A stretch of 46,351 nt of DNA from Lachnospiraceae bacterium YSD2013 (GTDB taxonomy: Bacteria > Bacillota > Clostridia > Lachnospirales > Lachnospiraceae). The stretch covers positions 1 through 46,351 of the forward strand of contig FMTX01000027.1 in assembly GCA_900100895.1 (NCBI GenBank), read 5' to 3'. Shown here in pieces: positions 13,916 to 23,660 of the stretch. Position 1 is the first letter of the stretch. Each line of letters opens with the position of its first letter. Under the pieces are notes generated by a model, which was not told the origin of the DNA, searched no databases, and saw only the letters and a program-made list of their open reading frames with translations. The translations under genes were made by a program, and so were the position numbers.

Positions 13916-16271
13916 TGAACTCATAATCTTAGACGGAGCCATGGGAACCGAGCTTGTTAAAAAGAACGCGCCTATGGGACACCTGCCCGAGGAGCTTAAT
14001 ATCACGCATCCCGAGCTTATTAAGGAAGTACACAGATCGTACCTTGAGAAGGGCACTAAGCTTATCTATACGTGTTCTTTTGGCGCCAATGCCTATAAGT
14101 GCAAGGGCAGTAAGTACTCGGTGCCCGAGATTATCACAGCTTCCGTTAAGAACGCGCGCGAGGCGGCCGAGCCTTACGGTGCCAAGGTAGGACTTTCCAT
14201 GGGTACCATCGGCGACATATTAGAGCCTTTCGGTAATCTTAAGTTCGATGATGCTTACGAAATGTATAAGGAAATGGTGGTTGCAGGCGAGAAAGCCGGC
14301 GCTGACTGCCTGGTATTTGAGACTCAGACCGACTTACTTGAGGTTAAGGCAGGCGTTCTTGCGGCGCGCGAGAATACCAAGCTTCCCATATTCGTAACCA
14401 TGACCTTTGAGTCCAACGGTCGTACTTTCAACGGTACGCTTGTGGAGGCTATGGCCATTACACTTACGGCTCTTAAGGTGGACGCTATCGGTGTTAACTG
14501 TTCACTCGGCCCCGACGAGCTCCTTCCTTTTGTAAAAAGAATGCGCGAGGTTTCGGACTTGCCTTTGATTGTTAAGCCCAATGCGGGTCTTCCCGACCCT
14601 CGTACAGGCGCTTATGACATGGGTCCAGAGGAATTCGCCGAGAAGATGGTTCCGTTCCTTGAAATGGGCGTTTCCATGGTAGGCGGCTGCTGCGGGACAG
14701 CTCCCGAGTATATTGAGGCACTTGTTAAGAAGGCCAAGGGTTACAAGCCCGTTAGACCGGAGCGCAACAACCGCTCATACTTATCAAGCGGCCGCGAATT
14801 TGTGGATGTTACCAGAGTTCACGTAGTAGGCGAGCGTATTAACCCTACGGGTAAGAAATTGTTCAAAGAAGCCCTTTTAAATCACGATATCGACTACGTC
14901 AAGGCTCGCGCTATGGAGCAGGCTGAGGCCGGAGCGGAGATTCTCGACGTTAACGTAGGTCTTCCCAAGATTGACGAAGAAGGCCTCATGGTGGAAGTAG
15001 TCAAGGAACTTCAGACGGTTGTTGACCTTCCCCTTCAGATTGACTCATCGAGCGCGGCAGTTATCGAGAAAGCGCTCAGAATATACAACGGTAAGGCGCT
15101 CGTCAACAGTGTTAACGGTGAGGAGAAGGTGCTCGACACCATCCTTCCCATCGCGGCTCGTTATGGGGCAGCAGTAATCGGCCTTACCATGGACAGCGAA
15201 GGTATCCCCGAGAGCGCCGAGAAGCGTATCGAGATAGCCGGCCGCATTGTTAAGAAAGCCGCCGAATACGGCATCGAGCCCAAGGACATCTACATCGACT
15301 GTCTTACCCTCGCAGCCAGCGTTCAGCAAAAGGAAGTGCGCGAGACCCTCAACGCAATCCGTGAGGTTAAGCGCCTCTACGGTGTTCATACAGTGCTTGG
15401 TGTATCCAATATTTCTTTTGGTCTTCCCAAGCGTGAATATATCAATACGACGTTCTTAACCCTTGCAATGGAAGCGGGACTCGACCTTCCCATCATTAAC
15501 CCCAACAACGCGGCTATGATGGGCGCGGTTGATGCGTTTCATGTTCTTTGGAACATAGATTTGAGCAGTACTCACTATGTAGAGAAGTACGCTGCTATCC
15601 AGGAACAGGAAAAGAACGCGGCACAAGCCCCCGCAGCACCTGCAGGCGAGCTTACCATAAGCGACTATGTTAAGAAAGGTCTCGGCGACTCCACGGCCAA
15701 GGCTGTCAAAGCGCTTCTTGATACCAAGGACCCGCTCGACATCGTCAACGGCGACCTGATTCCCGCTCTTGATAAGGTGGGCGCGGACTTTGAGAAAGGT
15801 GTTATTTTCCTGCCTCAGTTATTGTCCAGTGCGACGGCGGCAGAAGCGGGCTTTAACGTAATTAAGGAGTACATGGCGGCACATAACGCTTCGACGGTTT
15901 CCAAGGGCAAGATTGTGCTTGCTACCGTTAAGGGCGACGTTCACGACATCGGCAAGAACATCGTTAAGACCATCCTCGAGAACTACGGCTACACCGTAAT
16001 CGACCTCGGTAAGGACGTTCCGCCCGAGAAGGTAGTAGAGGCGGCAAGAGAGCATCAGGTTAAGCTCGTAGGCTTATCGGCTCTTATGACCACCACCGTA
16101 GCCTCCATGGAGGAGACTATCAGCCAGATCAGGGCAGCAGGCCTTGACTGCAAGGTAATGGTAGGCGGTGCGGTTCTTACCGAAGACTTTGCAATGCAAA
16201 TCGGCGCGGATTATTATTCCAAAGATGCCAAGCAATCTGCCGATATTGCGAAGATGATATTCGGTGAATAG
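13902..16271 (+). CDS. metH: Cobalamin-dependent methionine synthase lacking the activation domain
   Basis: The 789-residue protein has the MetH modules in order: Hcy-binding barrel (residues 1-285, with LDGAMGTELVKK, GVNCSLGP and the zinc-binding GGCCGT), pterin-binding barrel (about 300-580, with VVGERINPTGKKLFKEALLN), cap (about 610-690) and B12-binding domain (about 690-789, with TVKGDVHDIGKNIV carrying the cobalt-ligand His). It transfers a methyl group from 5-methyl-THF to homocysteine. The roughly 300-residue C-terminal activation domain of E. coli MetH is absent and is encoded by the preceding gene. AAGGAGG precedes ATG 13902. Confidence 0.95.
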   Translation: MNLFDELIILDGAMGTELVKKNAPMGHLPEELNITHPELIKEVHRSYLEKGTKLIYTCSFGANAYKCKGSKYSVPEIITASVKNAREAAEPYGAKVGLSMGTIGDILEPFGNLKFDDAYEMYKEMVVAGEKAGADCLVFETQTDLLEVKAGVLAARENTKLPIFVTMTFESNGRTFNGTLVEAMAITLTALKVDAIGVNCSLGPDELLPFVKRMREVSDLPLIVKPNAGLPDPRTGAYDMGPEEFAEKMVPFLEMGVSMVGGCCGTAPEYIEALVKKAKGYKPVRPERNNRSYLSSGREFVDVTRVHVVGERINPTGKKLFKEALLNHDIDYVKARAMEQAEAGAEILDVNVGLPKIDEEGLMVEVVKELQTVVDLPLQIDSSSAAVIEKALRIYNGKALVNSVNGEEKVLDTILPIAARYGAAVIGLTMDSEGIPESAEKRIEIAGRIVKKAAEYGIEPKDIYIDCLTLAASVQQKEVRETLNAIREVKRLYGVHTVLGVSNISFGLPKREYINTTFLTLAMEAGLDLPIINPNNAAMMGAVDAFHVLWNIDLSSTHYVEKYAAIQEQEKNAAQAPAAPAGELTISDYVKKGLGDSTAKAVKALLDTKDPLDIVNGDLIPALDKVGADFEKGVIFLPQLLSSATAAEAGFNVIKEYMAAHNASTVSKGKIVLATVKGDVHDIGKNIVKTILENYGYTVIDLGKDVPPEKVVEAAREHQVKLVGLSALMTTTVASMEETISQIRAAGLDCKVMVGGAVLTEDFAMQIGADYYSKDAKQSADIAKMIFGE

Positions 16272-16349
16272 AGAAACTGAATAGATTAATGATTGTTTAA
16301 TGACCTGAGTGTTTAATATATGATATATAACCCTGCGCAGGGAGGCATT

Positions 16350-18572
16350 ATGTATCAGGTAATATTAATCGCTCAGGTCTTTACTGTTGCTTTGGCCCTG
16401 TATGCGTCACTATCTCTTCTCAATTTCAGATTAGGAATAGATTCAAGATTCCTCATAATGACTTCATGCTGCTTAAGTGTTTATGCGCTTGGGTATCTTC
16501 TTGAGTTCTACGCCTCAGATAGAGCAACCGCACTTTATGCGCTTCGCTTTCAGTATTTGGGCGTTTCTTTTGTCGGAACATTTTTCGCTTTATTTGTACA
16601 TTCATATTGCAGAATACAACTGTCCAAGAAATTGACCTATCTTATGATTGCGGTCAATACGGCGGTTTTATTCTTTGCAGAGCAGTTCATCGATACGGGA
16701 TGGTATTTTAAGTCCGCGGAATGGGCAAACGACAGTTATTTCCCTCACATGGAGTATGTGCCGGGAGTAGGTTACGTGGTTTACATAACATTCCTTGGGC
16801 TGACGCTTATCGGAGCTATGCTCGTGGCACTTCGCTACAGAAAAACGGTCTTTAAGGAAGTCGAAAGAAGAAGACTAGTATATATTGTAATCATGTGTAC
16901 CACGCCGTTTATAGGAGTAACGATTGCAAGAACCCATCTTCTCGGCGGATATGACCCCACATGTATAGTTGTTGTAATTACATTCAACCTTCTTGTATAC
17001 AACCTTACTCACTACAAGATGGTTAACGTTGTAAGTAAGGCGCTTCCGAGTCTGTATCGTGACCTCGACCAGGGCATCATCATTACCGATGAAGACCGCA
17101 GATACCTTGACTCAAATGTTACGGCAGAGCTTATTTTCCCTGAACTTAAGACCTGGAGCCCCGGTGTATCGGTGGATGAACTGGGCTACGGGCTTTGTAC
17201 ATTCGGCAACAATGAACCTTTTGAGATAAACGGAAGGTTCTTCCAGTCGCTTGCCAAGCCTTTGCTTGAGAAGCACAAGCAGGTGGGATACCTTATCACC
17301 ATTACCGACGTAACGGAGCTTCATTCTCAGGTAAGCGAGATGCGTAATCTCAAGGAAATGGCTGACAGCGCCAATGAGGCAAAGAGCATATTCCTGGCCA
17401 ACATGAGCCATGAGATGAGAACGCCTCTTAACGCTATCATCGGTATGGCGGAGCTTGCGGAGAGAGAAGACGATATGACACCCATCAGGGACTATCTATC
17501 GCAGATTAAGTCCTCGGGGCGCATGCTTCTTGATATTATCTGCGAGACGCTTGATTTGTCCAAGGTTGAGTCCGGTAAGTTTGAAATAATACCCGTTGAA
17601 TTTAATACACTTGATTTTTTAAACGGAGTCATAAACGTTATAAATATGCGTATAGGCGACAAGGGCTTAGTGTTCAATGTTGATGTGGACCCGAAGCTGC
17701 CGAGCTCTTTGTTTGGCGACGATATACGTATCAGACAGGTTATGATTAACTTCCTCGGCAATGCCGTGAAGTACACAAGCACCGGTCATATCACCTTCAA
17801 GGTGGACTTCGAGCGTACCGAAAAGAGCAGCATAATCCTTAAAGTGGCGGTTGAAGACACGGGTAACGGTATTACAAAAGAAGATCAGGAAAAGATATTC
17901 CATCCCTTCAGCCAGGTAGATATGAAGCGTAACAGAAAGGTAGTGGGAACCGGCCTCGGCCTTGCGATTTCTGCGAAGCTCATCGACCTTATGAACGGTG
18001 ACTACAGCGTAGAAAGTGATTACGGGAAGGGCAGCACGTTTTATTTTTCCATACCGCTTTACATAGTGGACGAGACGCCCATCGCGCCGGGAAGCTTCAG
18101 AACGGTTTCCAAGGTTCCTAAGTATACGTCGTACAATCTTTTCGGCATTACTAACGACATTCCGACGGACGAAGACGACGAAAGCAGCAAGCTTCCGCAG
18201 TTTAAGGGGGCCAAGGTACTCGTGGTGGATGATAACAAGGTTAATGTTAAGGTGCTTACAGCGTTCCTTAAGCAGTTCGGCATAGAAGCGGACGTATGTT
18301 TCAGCGGCCCGGAGGCGATTGGACTTGCGGCGGAGAAAGACTACGACGTAATCTTCATGGATCACATGATGCCTGACATGGATGGCGCAGAGGCAGCCAC
18401 CAAGATTCGCCTGGGCGAAGAAGGCCGCAAGAAAGCCACCATTATCGCCTGTAGTGCCAACGTAATGAAGGGTGCGGACGAACTTTTCATCGAAAGCGGA
18501 ATGGACGATTACATCTCCAAGCCCATCCAGTTAAACGTACTGCAAAAGAAGCTTTTACGCTACTTAAAGTAG
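16350..18572 (+). CDS. Hybrid sensor histidine kinase with 7TM sensor and receiver domain
   Basis: ATG 16350 (GGAGG 5 nt upstream) gives 740 residues; an ATG at 16320 lacks an RBS. Order: about seven TM helices (1-235, his_kinA_7TM-like); a PAS-like region (about 240-325); HisKA with NMSHEMRTPLNAIIG (phospho-acceptor His354); HATPase_c (about 455-580, with NFLGNAVKYT, DTGNGITKEDQEKIF and VGTGLGLAIS); and a receiver domain (about 620-738, with VLVVDDNKVN and VIFMDHMMPDMDG). No HPt domain is attached; the free HPt protein encoded at 36926-37279 is a possible partner (inference). It has its own start 78 nt after metH. Confidence 0.92.
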   Translation: MYQVILIAQVFTVALALYASLSLLNFRLGIDSRFLIMTSCCLSVYALGYLLEFYASDRATALYALRFQYLGVSFVGTFFALFVHSYCRIQLSKKLTYLMIAVNTAVLFFAEQFIDTGWYFKSAEWANDSYFPHMEYVPGVGYVVYITFLGLTLIGAMLVALRYRKTVFKEVERRRLVYIVIMCTTPFIGVTIARTHLLGGYDPTCIVVVITFNLLVYNLTHYKMVNVVSKALPSLYRDLDQGIIITDEDRRYLDSNVTAELIFPELKTWSPGVSVDELGYGLCTFGNNEPFEINGRFFQSLAKPLLEKHKQVGYLITITDVTELHSQVSEMRNLKEMADSANEAKSIFLANMSHEMRTPLNAIIGMAELAEREDDMTPIRDYLSQIKSSGRMLLDIICETLDLSKVESGKFEIIPVEFNTLDFLNGVINVINMRIGDKGLVFNVDVDPKLPSSLFGDDIRIRQVMINFLGNAVKYTSTGHITFKVDFERTEKSSIILKVAVEDTGNGITKEDQEKIFHPFSQVDMKRNRKVVGTGLGLAISAKLIDLMNGDYSVESDYGKGSTFYFSIPLYIVDETPIAPGSFRTVSKVPKYTSYNLFGITNDIPTDEDDESSKLPQFKGAKVLVVDDNKVNVKVLTAFLKQFGIEADVCFSGPEAIGLAAEKDYDVIFMDHMMPDMDGAEAATKIRLGEEGRKKATIIACSANVMKGADELFIESGMDDYISKPIQLNVLQKKLLRYLK

Positions 18573-18662
18573 GCTTTGGGGTTAATATTTTGGTAAGCAA
18601 ACTTTGGTACTATTCATGCATAGAAAGTAAGAGAAAAAGCCTGAAAACGGGAGCACGTAAAC

Positions 18663-19775
18663 ATGGCTGACGGTATAGTCGCATACAGTGAACTGAATAA
18701 TCCCGACGAAGCTATTGAGGACATTTTAAAGCAGATAAGCAAAAAGGGTAATCCTTTGCTTATTATCTTTTGTTCCGCCGAAAAACCTTTCAAAATGTAC
18801 ACAGAAAGGCTTAAAAAGGCGTTTCCCAAGGCGGAGGTAATGGGCTGCACAACTTTCGTGAGTCTTTCTTCGAGAGGAAGCGGGAAAGGTGCTTTGGCCG
18901 CTTGGGCTATTACAAGCGGAGTGGAAGTTTCTTCGGGAGTATTGTCGGAAATAACCCGACACCCCATGAAATATGCTGAGAATATCGAAAAGGCCGCCAA
19001 AGTCATAGGAGACTGCAAGAATACTGTATGCATAGATTTTTGTACCGCAGCAGGCAACTGCGAGGAACTGGTTCAGGATACTTTCAGAAGCGTACTTGAG
19101 AAAAAGGGCGTGCCCGTAGCGGGAGGAACCGCCGGAAACCCGGGCGCGGACGATGTCACATATGTGTCCCTTAACGGAGAAGTATACGAAGAAGCCGCAG
19201 TTTTCCTGATGATTAAGAACTTAACCGGCAAGGTATTCATATACAAAGAAAACATCTACAAGCCCACCGATTTAATTGTAACGGCGACCGACGTAGACTG
19301 TGAGGACAGAGTCGTATATGAATTCGACAATATGCCGGCTCTGGTGGCGCTTTCCGCCAAGCTTAACGTGAAGCTTGATAAAGTAGTCGAGAGCCTTGTG
19401 GACCATCCGCTTGGAAGAATTACCGGACGTGACATCTACATAACAGAGATGCGTGGCGTAAGAAGCGACGGAAGCATTGCATATTATGCGAGAATTTACA
19501 ATCAGACGAAGCTTGTGATTTTGGAACCCGACGATATCGATGCGGTATGGAAGCAGACGGCAGCAACGGTTAAGGCTGAGATTGCCAAGCCTTCCATGAC
19601 TTATGCAATAAACTGCTATACGCGGCATCTTTTTTTTGAGCGTCATAAGAGACTTGACGATTATAACGAGTTTATGAAAAAAGAATTTGGACAGTACGCC
19701 GGCATGGCAGGGTCCGGAGAACAGGTAAATTACGAGCATTTCAATGCGACGATGGTTTTGGTGGTATTCGAATAA
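18663..19775 (+). CDS. FIST-domain sensory protein (FIST_N + FIST_C)
   Basis: The 370-residue cytoplasmic protein has a FIST_N-like half (about 20-205, with VMGCTTFVSLSSRGSGKGAL and VPVAGGTAGNPGADDVTYVS) and a FIST_C-like half (about 225-365, with PALVALSAKLNVKLDKVVES and a closing NYEHFNATMVLVVFE). FIST domains are predicted small-ligand sensors, perhaps for amino acids, found in signalling proteins. It ends 21 nt before the hydrogenase-like/GGDEF/EAL gene, so they form an operon, and it probably feeds that c-di-GMP module. No DNA-binding or enzymatic domain is attached. Confidence 0.85.
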   Translation: MADGIVAYSELNNPDEAIEDILKQISKKGNPLLIIFCSAEKPFKMYTERLKKAFPKAEVMGCTTFVSLSSRGSGKGALAAWAITSGVEVSSGVLSEITRHPMKYAENIEKAAKVIGDCKNTVCIDFCTAAGNCEELVQDTFRSVLEKKGVPVAGGTAGNPGADDVTYVSLNGEVYEEAAVFLMIKNLTGKVFIYKENIYKPTDLIVTATDVDCEDRVVYEFDNMPALVALSAKLNVKLDKVVESLVDHPLGRITGRDIYITEMRGVRSDGSIAYYARIYNQTKLVILEPDDIDAVWKQTAATVKAEIAKPSMTYAINCYTRHLFFERHKRLDDYNEFMKKEFGQYAGMAGSGEQVNYEHFNATMVLVVFE

Positions 19776-19796
19776 ATTGTAACTGGAGTACCTGGT

Positions 19797-22367
19797 ATGG
19801 GCCGTTTTAACGAAGGAACAGTATTTACTAATGAAAATTGTATAGGCTGCAGTAAATGTATAAGCGTCTGCCCTGTTTTTGGCGCGAATGTCTCAAGAGT
19901 AATCGGCGGCAAACAGTCGGTGGAGGTTTCCAAGAAGTGCATTGACTGCGGTCTTTGCGTTGTGGCCTGCGAACACGGAGCAAGAGAGTACAGAGACGAT
20001 CTTGAAGCGGTAATCCGGGCAATTTCCGAAGGAAAGAAAGTCTCCGCGCTTATAGACCCCGTTCTTTATATAATATACGGAACCAAAGCACCGTTGATAC
20101 TTGGGTTCTTAAAGGACATGGGAATACACAGAATCTATGATGTGTCTTACGGCGCAGAGATATGCATGTATGCCCATGCCAAATATATTAAAGAGCACAT
20201 GGATAAAAACGGTCAGTGCAGACAATTTATAGCCAACACCTGCGGAGCGCTCAATAACTACATTTCAAGCGTTTCTCCGCAGCTTATCAAACTTATGATA
20301 CCGGTCCAGTCGCCTGTCACATGTACGGCCATCTACACCGAAAAGTATTTAAAAGACGACTCCGAGCTTGTAGTGATTTCGCCTTGCATTACGCAAGTGG
20401 ATGAAGTGCGCAATTCAGACAACGGCGGACACGTTAAGTACAGCGTAACCGTTGAGTCTCTTATGAACTACATAGAGTCAAAAGGTCTTGGCGAAAGAAG
20501 GGCTGAGGCTGACTTAACTTCTGAGGGGCTTGGTAATATTATCGCTTACAACGACGGATTTATTGAAGGCGTATCGGCTTTCTTTTCCAAAGAAGAGATA
20601 TTTACCAATCTTGGCGGTATTAAGGATGTAAATATTGAGAATCTGTCGGGACTTTCGGGAATTAAGAAGTCAAGACACTCTCTGATGGTTACAGCCGATA
20701 TATGCCGTGGCGGATGCGTATGCGGAACCGGTCTTAAGGCTTCGGATGTGAGCCTTAGCGCAACTCTTGATAACTACAGAAAGATAAGAGCCAAGAGCTT
20801 TAACTTTGTAAATTCGTGTATCAGTCCCGACGAGTATTACCTAAGGATGTCACGCGTTTATAAAGACTTGAATTTCGATGATTTCTCCAAGACCTTAAGC
20901 GACAGGTACAGACAGCCTTACATCGTGCCCGAGGATGCTATAAATGACATTTTTAACCGTATGCACAAGGATACGGAGCTTAAGCGTACCATCAACTGTC
21001 GCTCCTGCGGATACAAGACATGTAAAGATCTGGCAGTTGCGGTAAGTAACGGTTACGCCAGAATTCAGGACTGCGTTCACTATATGAACGACGATCTTAA
21101 GTACTCGTCGCTTCTTGACAAGATGTCAGGCGTTGCCAATCGTGAAGGCTTTGCCAAGAAAGCCAACGAGATACTGCAAGCCAATCCTGATAAGAAATAC
21201 ATTCTTTTGGTGGGTAACGTAAACAAACTTAAAAACGTTAATGACCTTTACGGTACCGAGATGGGCGATATGGTGCTTATCCATGTAGCTAAGACCATTG
21301 AAGGAATCGTGGGAAGACACGGAACCTGCGGACGTTTCGGAGGCGGTGTTTTTGCCGTAATGATTGAAGATAATTCAAAGTATACGGATGCACTCTTAAA
21401 ACTTGAGAGTTTTAACGCGTCAAGACTCGGCGTATTCTTCCCCATAACCATTCGATTCGGTATGTACAGAATTACCGATTCCAGTCTTAAGCTTTCCAAT
21501 ATCGTTAATCTTTGTACATACGCGGCCGACAAGGCAACGGACAGGACGAAGAATACATTTATTGAGTACACCGATATTATGCGAAAGGAGATGCAGGAAG
21601 AGACCGACATTACCCTTAAGATGCATGACGCTATGACGGGTGGAGAGTTTGTTCTTTTTATGCAGCCCCAGTACAATCACCACAACGGCAAGATGGTAGG
21701 CGCGGAGGCGCTCTGTCGCTGGCTTAAGCAGGATGGAAGCATAGTATCCCCGGGTATCTTCATTCCGGTATTTGAGAAGAACGGTTTCATTAAGGAACTG
21801 GACAAGTATGTCTGGGAGTCAGCCTTCAAACTCGTCCAGCAATGGGAAAAACAAGGCGGACCGCAAGTACCGATTTCCGTGAATATTTCGCGCATAAGCC
21901 TTGAAAATGACGAAGTTATAAGCGTTATCAAAGAACTTGCCAAAAAGTACCCGATTAACAAGAAGAACCTGTACTTTGAGATAACCGAGAGTGCTTATAT
22001 GAAGGACCAGGCGGCGCTTACGGAAAGAGTATATAAATTAAAAGAAATCGGCTTTGCCATAGCAATGGATGACTTCGGAAGCGGATATTCATCACTTAAT
22101 TCGCTTAAAGATATTCCGATTGATGTGCTTAAACTTGACATGGGCTTCTTACGAGGCGGTACCAATGTGGAACGCGGTAACGAAATCATCACTTACATGG
22201 TGCACATGGCGAAGGCATTGAAACTTAAGATAGTGGCTGAGGGTGTAGAGCTTAAAGAGCAGGCTGATTTCTTAACCAAAGAAGGCTGCGACGTAATACA
22301 GGGTTACTTCTACGCCAAGCCGATGCCGCTTACGGATTTTGAAGAGAAAGTTAAAGTTGAAACATGA
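19797..22367 (+). CDS. Ferredoxin-[FeFe]-hydrogenase-like-Fes-GGDEF-EAL sensory protein
   Basis: The protein has 856 residues. Residues 1-60 hold two 4Fe-4S motifs (Cys15/18/21/25 and Cys48/51/54/58). Residues about 70-380 resemble the H-cluster domain of [FeFe] hydrogenases, with Cys149 (IANTCGALNNYI), Cys197 (VISPCITQVDEV) and Cys303/Cys307 (DICRGGCVCGTG). The proton-relay Cys next to Cys149 is Thr. A Fes-type motif follows (Cys401/404/409/426). The GGDEF domain (about 438-590) is degenerate (GRFGGGVFAVMI; NVNKLKNVND). The EAL domain (about 605-850) keeps GAEALCRW, EITESAYM, DDFGSGYSSL and AEGVE, so c-di-GMP hydrolysis is plausible. ATG 19797 has CTGGAG upstream. Confidence 0.85.
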   Translation: MGRFNEGTVFTNENCIGCSKCISVCPVFGANVSRVIGGKQSVEVSKKCIDCGLCVVACEHGAREYRDDLEAVIRAISEGKKVSALIDPVLYIIYGTKAPLILGFLKDMGIHRIYDVSYGAEICMYAHAKYIKEHMDKNGQCRQFIANTCGALNNYISSVSPQLIKLMIPVQSPVTCTAIYTEKYLKDDSELVVISPCITQVDEVRNSDNGGHVKYSVTVESLMNYIESKGLGERRAEADLTSEGLGNIIAYNDGFIEGVSAFFSKEEIFTNLGGIKDVNIENLSGLSGIKKSRHSLMVTADICRGGCVCGTGLKASDVSLSATLDNYRKIRAKSFNFVNSCISPDEYYLRMSRVYKDLNFDDFSKTLSDRYRQPYIVPEDAINDIFNRMHKDTELKRTINCRSCGYKTCKDLAVAVSNGYARIQDCVHYMNDDLKYSSLLDKMSGVANREGFAKKANEILQANPDKKYILLVGNVNKLKNVNDLYGTEMGDMVLIHVAKTIEGIVGRHGTCGRFGGGVFAVMIEDNSKYTDALLKLESFNASRLGVFFPITIRFGMYRITDSSLKLSNIVNLCTYAADKATDRTKNTFIEYTDIMRKEMQEETDITLKMHDAMTGGEFVLFMQPQYNHHNGKMVGAEALCRWLKQDGSIVSPGIFIPVFEKNGFIKELDKYVWESAFKLVQQWEKQGGPQVPISVNISRISLENDEVISVIKELAKKYPINKKNLYFEITESAYMKDQAALTERVYKLKEIGFAIAMDDFGSGYSSLNSLKDIPIDVLKLDMGFLRGGTNVERGNEIITYMVHMAKALKLKIVAEGVELKEQADFLTKEGCDVIQGYFYAKPMPLTDFEEKVKVET

Positions 22368-22369
22368 TA

Positions 22370-22396
22370 AAAATCCCCCAAGTCGGGGGATTTTTT
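22370..22396 (+). terminator. Rho-independent terminator
   Basis: AATCCCCC pairs with GGGGGATT across a 5-nt loop and is followed by TTTTTT. It closes the FIST/EAL operon. Confidence 0.85.
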
Positions 22397-22436
22397 GATA
22401 TAATTAAGCAAATAGATTTATTCGGGGGAGTTAAAG

Positions 22437-23621
22437 TTGACTTCTAAGGTTAAGAACTTAAAGAAACGTATCTTTGATATCATTCAGATAGGCAGCGGTA
22501 AGGACTTTGTAAGCAAGTTCTTTGATATATTCATTGCGATTGTAATACTTGTAAGCCTCACAGCGACGATTCTTTCTACTTTTGTCGAGTTTAAGAAGTA
22601 TGAGGCTGTGCTGGAAGTAATCGAGCTTGTGTCGGTTATCATCTTCACAATCGAGTATATTTTAAGACTCTGGACCGCGAATTACCTATATCCGATGAAG
22701 AAAGGGATTTCGTCCCGCCTGGCGTTTGTATTTTCGGCATCGGGACTGATTGATTTAATCACTTTCTTTCCCTACTATCTGCCGATTGTGTTCCCTGCCG
22801 GTGCGGTGGCCTTCAGAATCTTCAGAGTAATAAGGATATTGAGACTCTTTAAGATTAACACCCGCTACGATGCGTTCAGTGTAATCCTTGACGTACTTAA
22901 GGAGAAGAGGAAGCAGATTTTTTCTTCGGTAGTGATGGTATTAATCCTTATGGTTGCATCGTCACTGTGCATGTATTCGCTTGAGCACGAAGCGCAGCCC
23001 GACAAGTTTAAGAATGCTTTTTCCGGTATCTGGTGGTCTACATCGACCCTGCTTACCATAGGATACGGAGATATCTATCCTGTAACCGTAGGCGGTAAGA
23101 TAATGGCCATTATTATATCGTTCCTCGGCGTAGGAATGGTAGCTATCCCAACAGGTATTATTTCCGCAGGATTTGTTGAAACCTATACCCGCATCAACCG
23201 TATTGTTTTCAAAGAAGAAGAGAAGCCGTTGCACTTTGTAACAAGCGTAATGGTTGCAGATCATCCATGGAACGGCAAGAAAGTGTCGGAGATCATCATG
23301 CCGCCTGAAACCGTCCTCGTAATCATTATTCGCGACGAAGAAGAACTCATTCCAAACGGCGACACAGTATTACAAGAGGACGATGTACTCATCTTCGCAG
23401 CGAAACGCTTCGACGAGAACCGGGGCATGAACCTTTCGGAGATTACCATCAAGGACGAACACGAATGGATCGGCGCACCGCTTCGCAAGCTTGACATTTC
23501 CCGCCAGGCGCTGGTGGTAATGATTAAGCGCCGCGGCAAGATCATCATCCCCAAGGGCGACACAATCATCAAAGCCGGAGACGAACTGGTGATGTATACC
23601 AATAAATACCAAAAAGAATAA
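22437..23621 (+). CDS. Voltage-gated-type potassium channel with tandem RCK_C (TrkA_C) domains
   Basis: In this 394-residue protein, S1-S4 span about residues 22-145, with the arginine-rich S4 AFRIFRVIRILRLFK. The pore loop contains STLLTIGYGDIYP, the K+ selectivity filter, between S5 and S6. The cytoplasmic part has two TrkA_C-like units (ELIPNGDTVLQEDDVLIFAA and KIIIPKGDTIIKAGDELVMY) but no Rossmann RCK_N domain. Gating by a ligand on the RCK_C units is likely. The start is TTG 22437 with GGGGGAG 6 nt upstream; no ATG is available near the conserved N-terminus. Confidence 0.9.
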   Translation: MTSKVKNLKKRIFDIIQIGSGKDFVSKFFDIFIAIVILVSLTATILSTFVEFKKYEAVLEVIELVSVIIFTIEYILRLWTANYLYPMKKGISSRLAFVFSASGLIDLITFFPYYLPIVFPAGAVAFRIFRVIRILRLFKINTRYDAFSVILDVLKEKRKQIFSSVVMVLILMVASSLCMYSLEHEAQPDKFKNAFSGIWWSTSTLLTIGYGDIYPVTVGGKIMAIIISFLGVGMVAIPTGIISAGFVETYTRINRIVFKEEEKPLHFVTSVMVADHPWNGKKVSEIIMPPETVLVIIIRDEEELIPNGDTVLQEDDVLIFAAKRFDENRGMNLSEITIKDEHEWIGAPLRKLDISRQALVVMIKRRGKIIIPKGDTIIKAGDELVMYTNKYQKE

Positions 23622-23660
23622 TAAGCCTCGCACGCAAGTAGGCTTGAAGGATTGCAGACA

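Noticed and set aside
17667-18365. 232-codon minus-strand ORF opposite the histidine kinase
   Set aside because: It is a shadow of the HATPase/receiver region, which has intact motifs on the plus strand.
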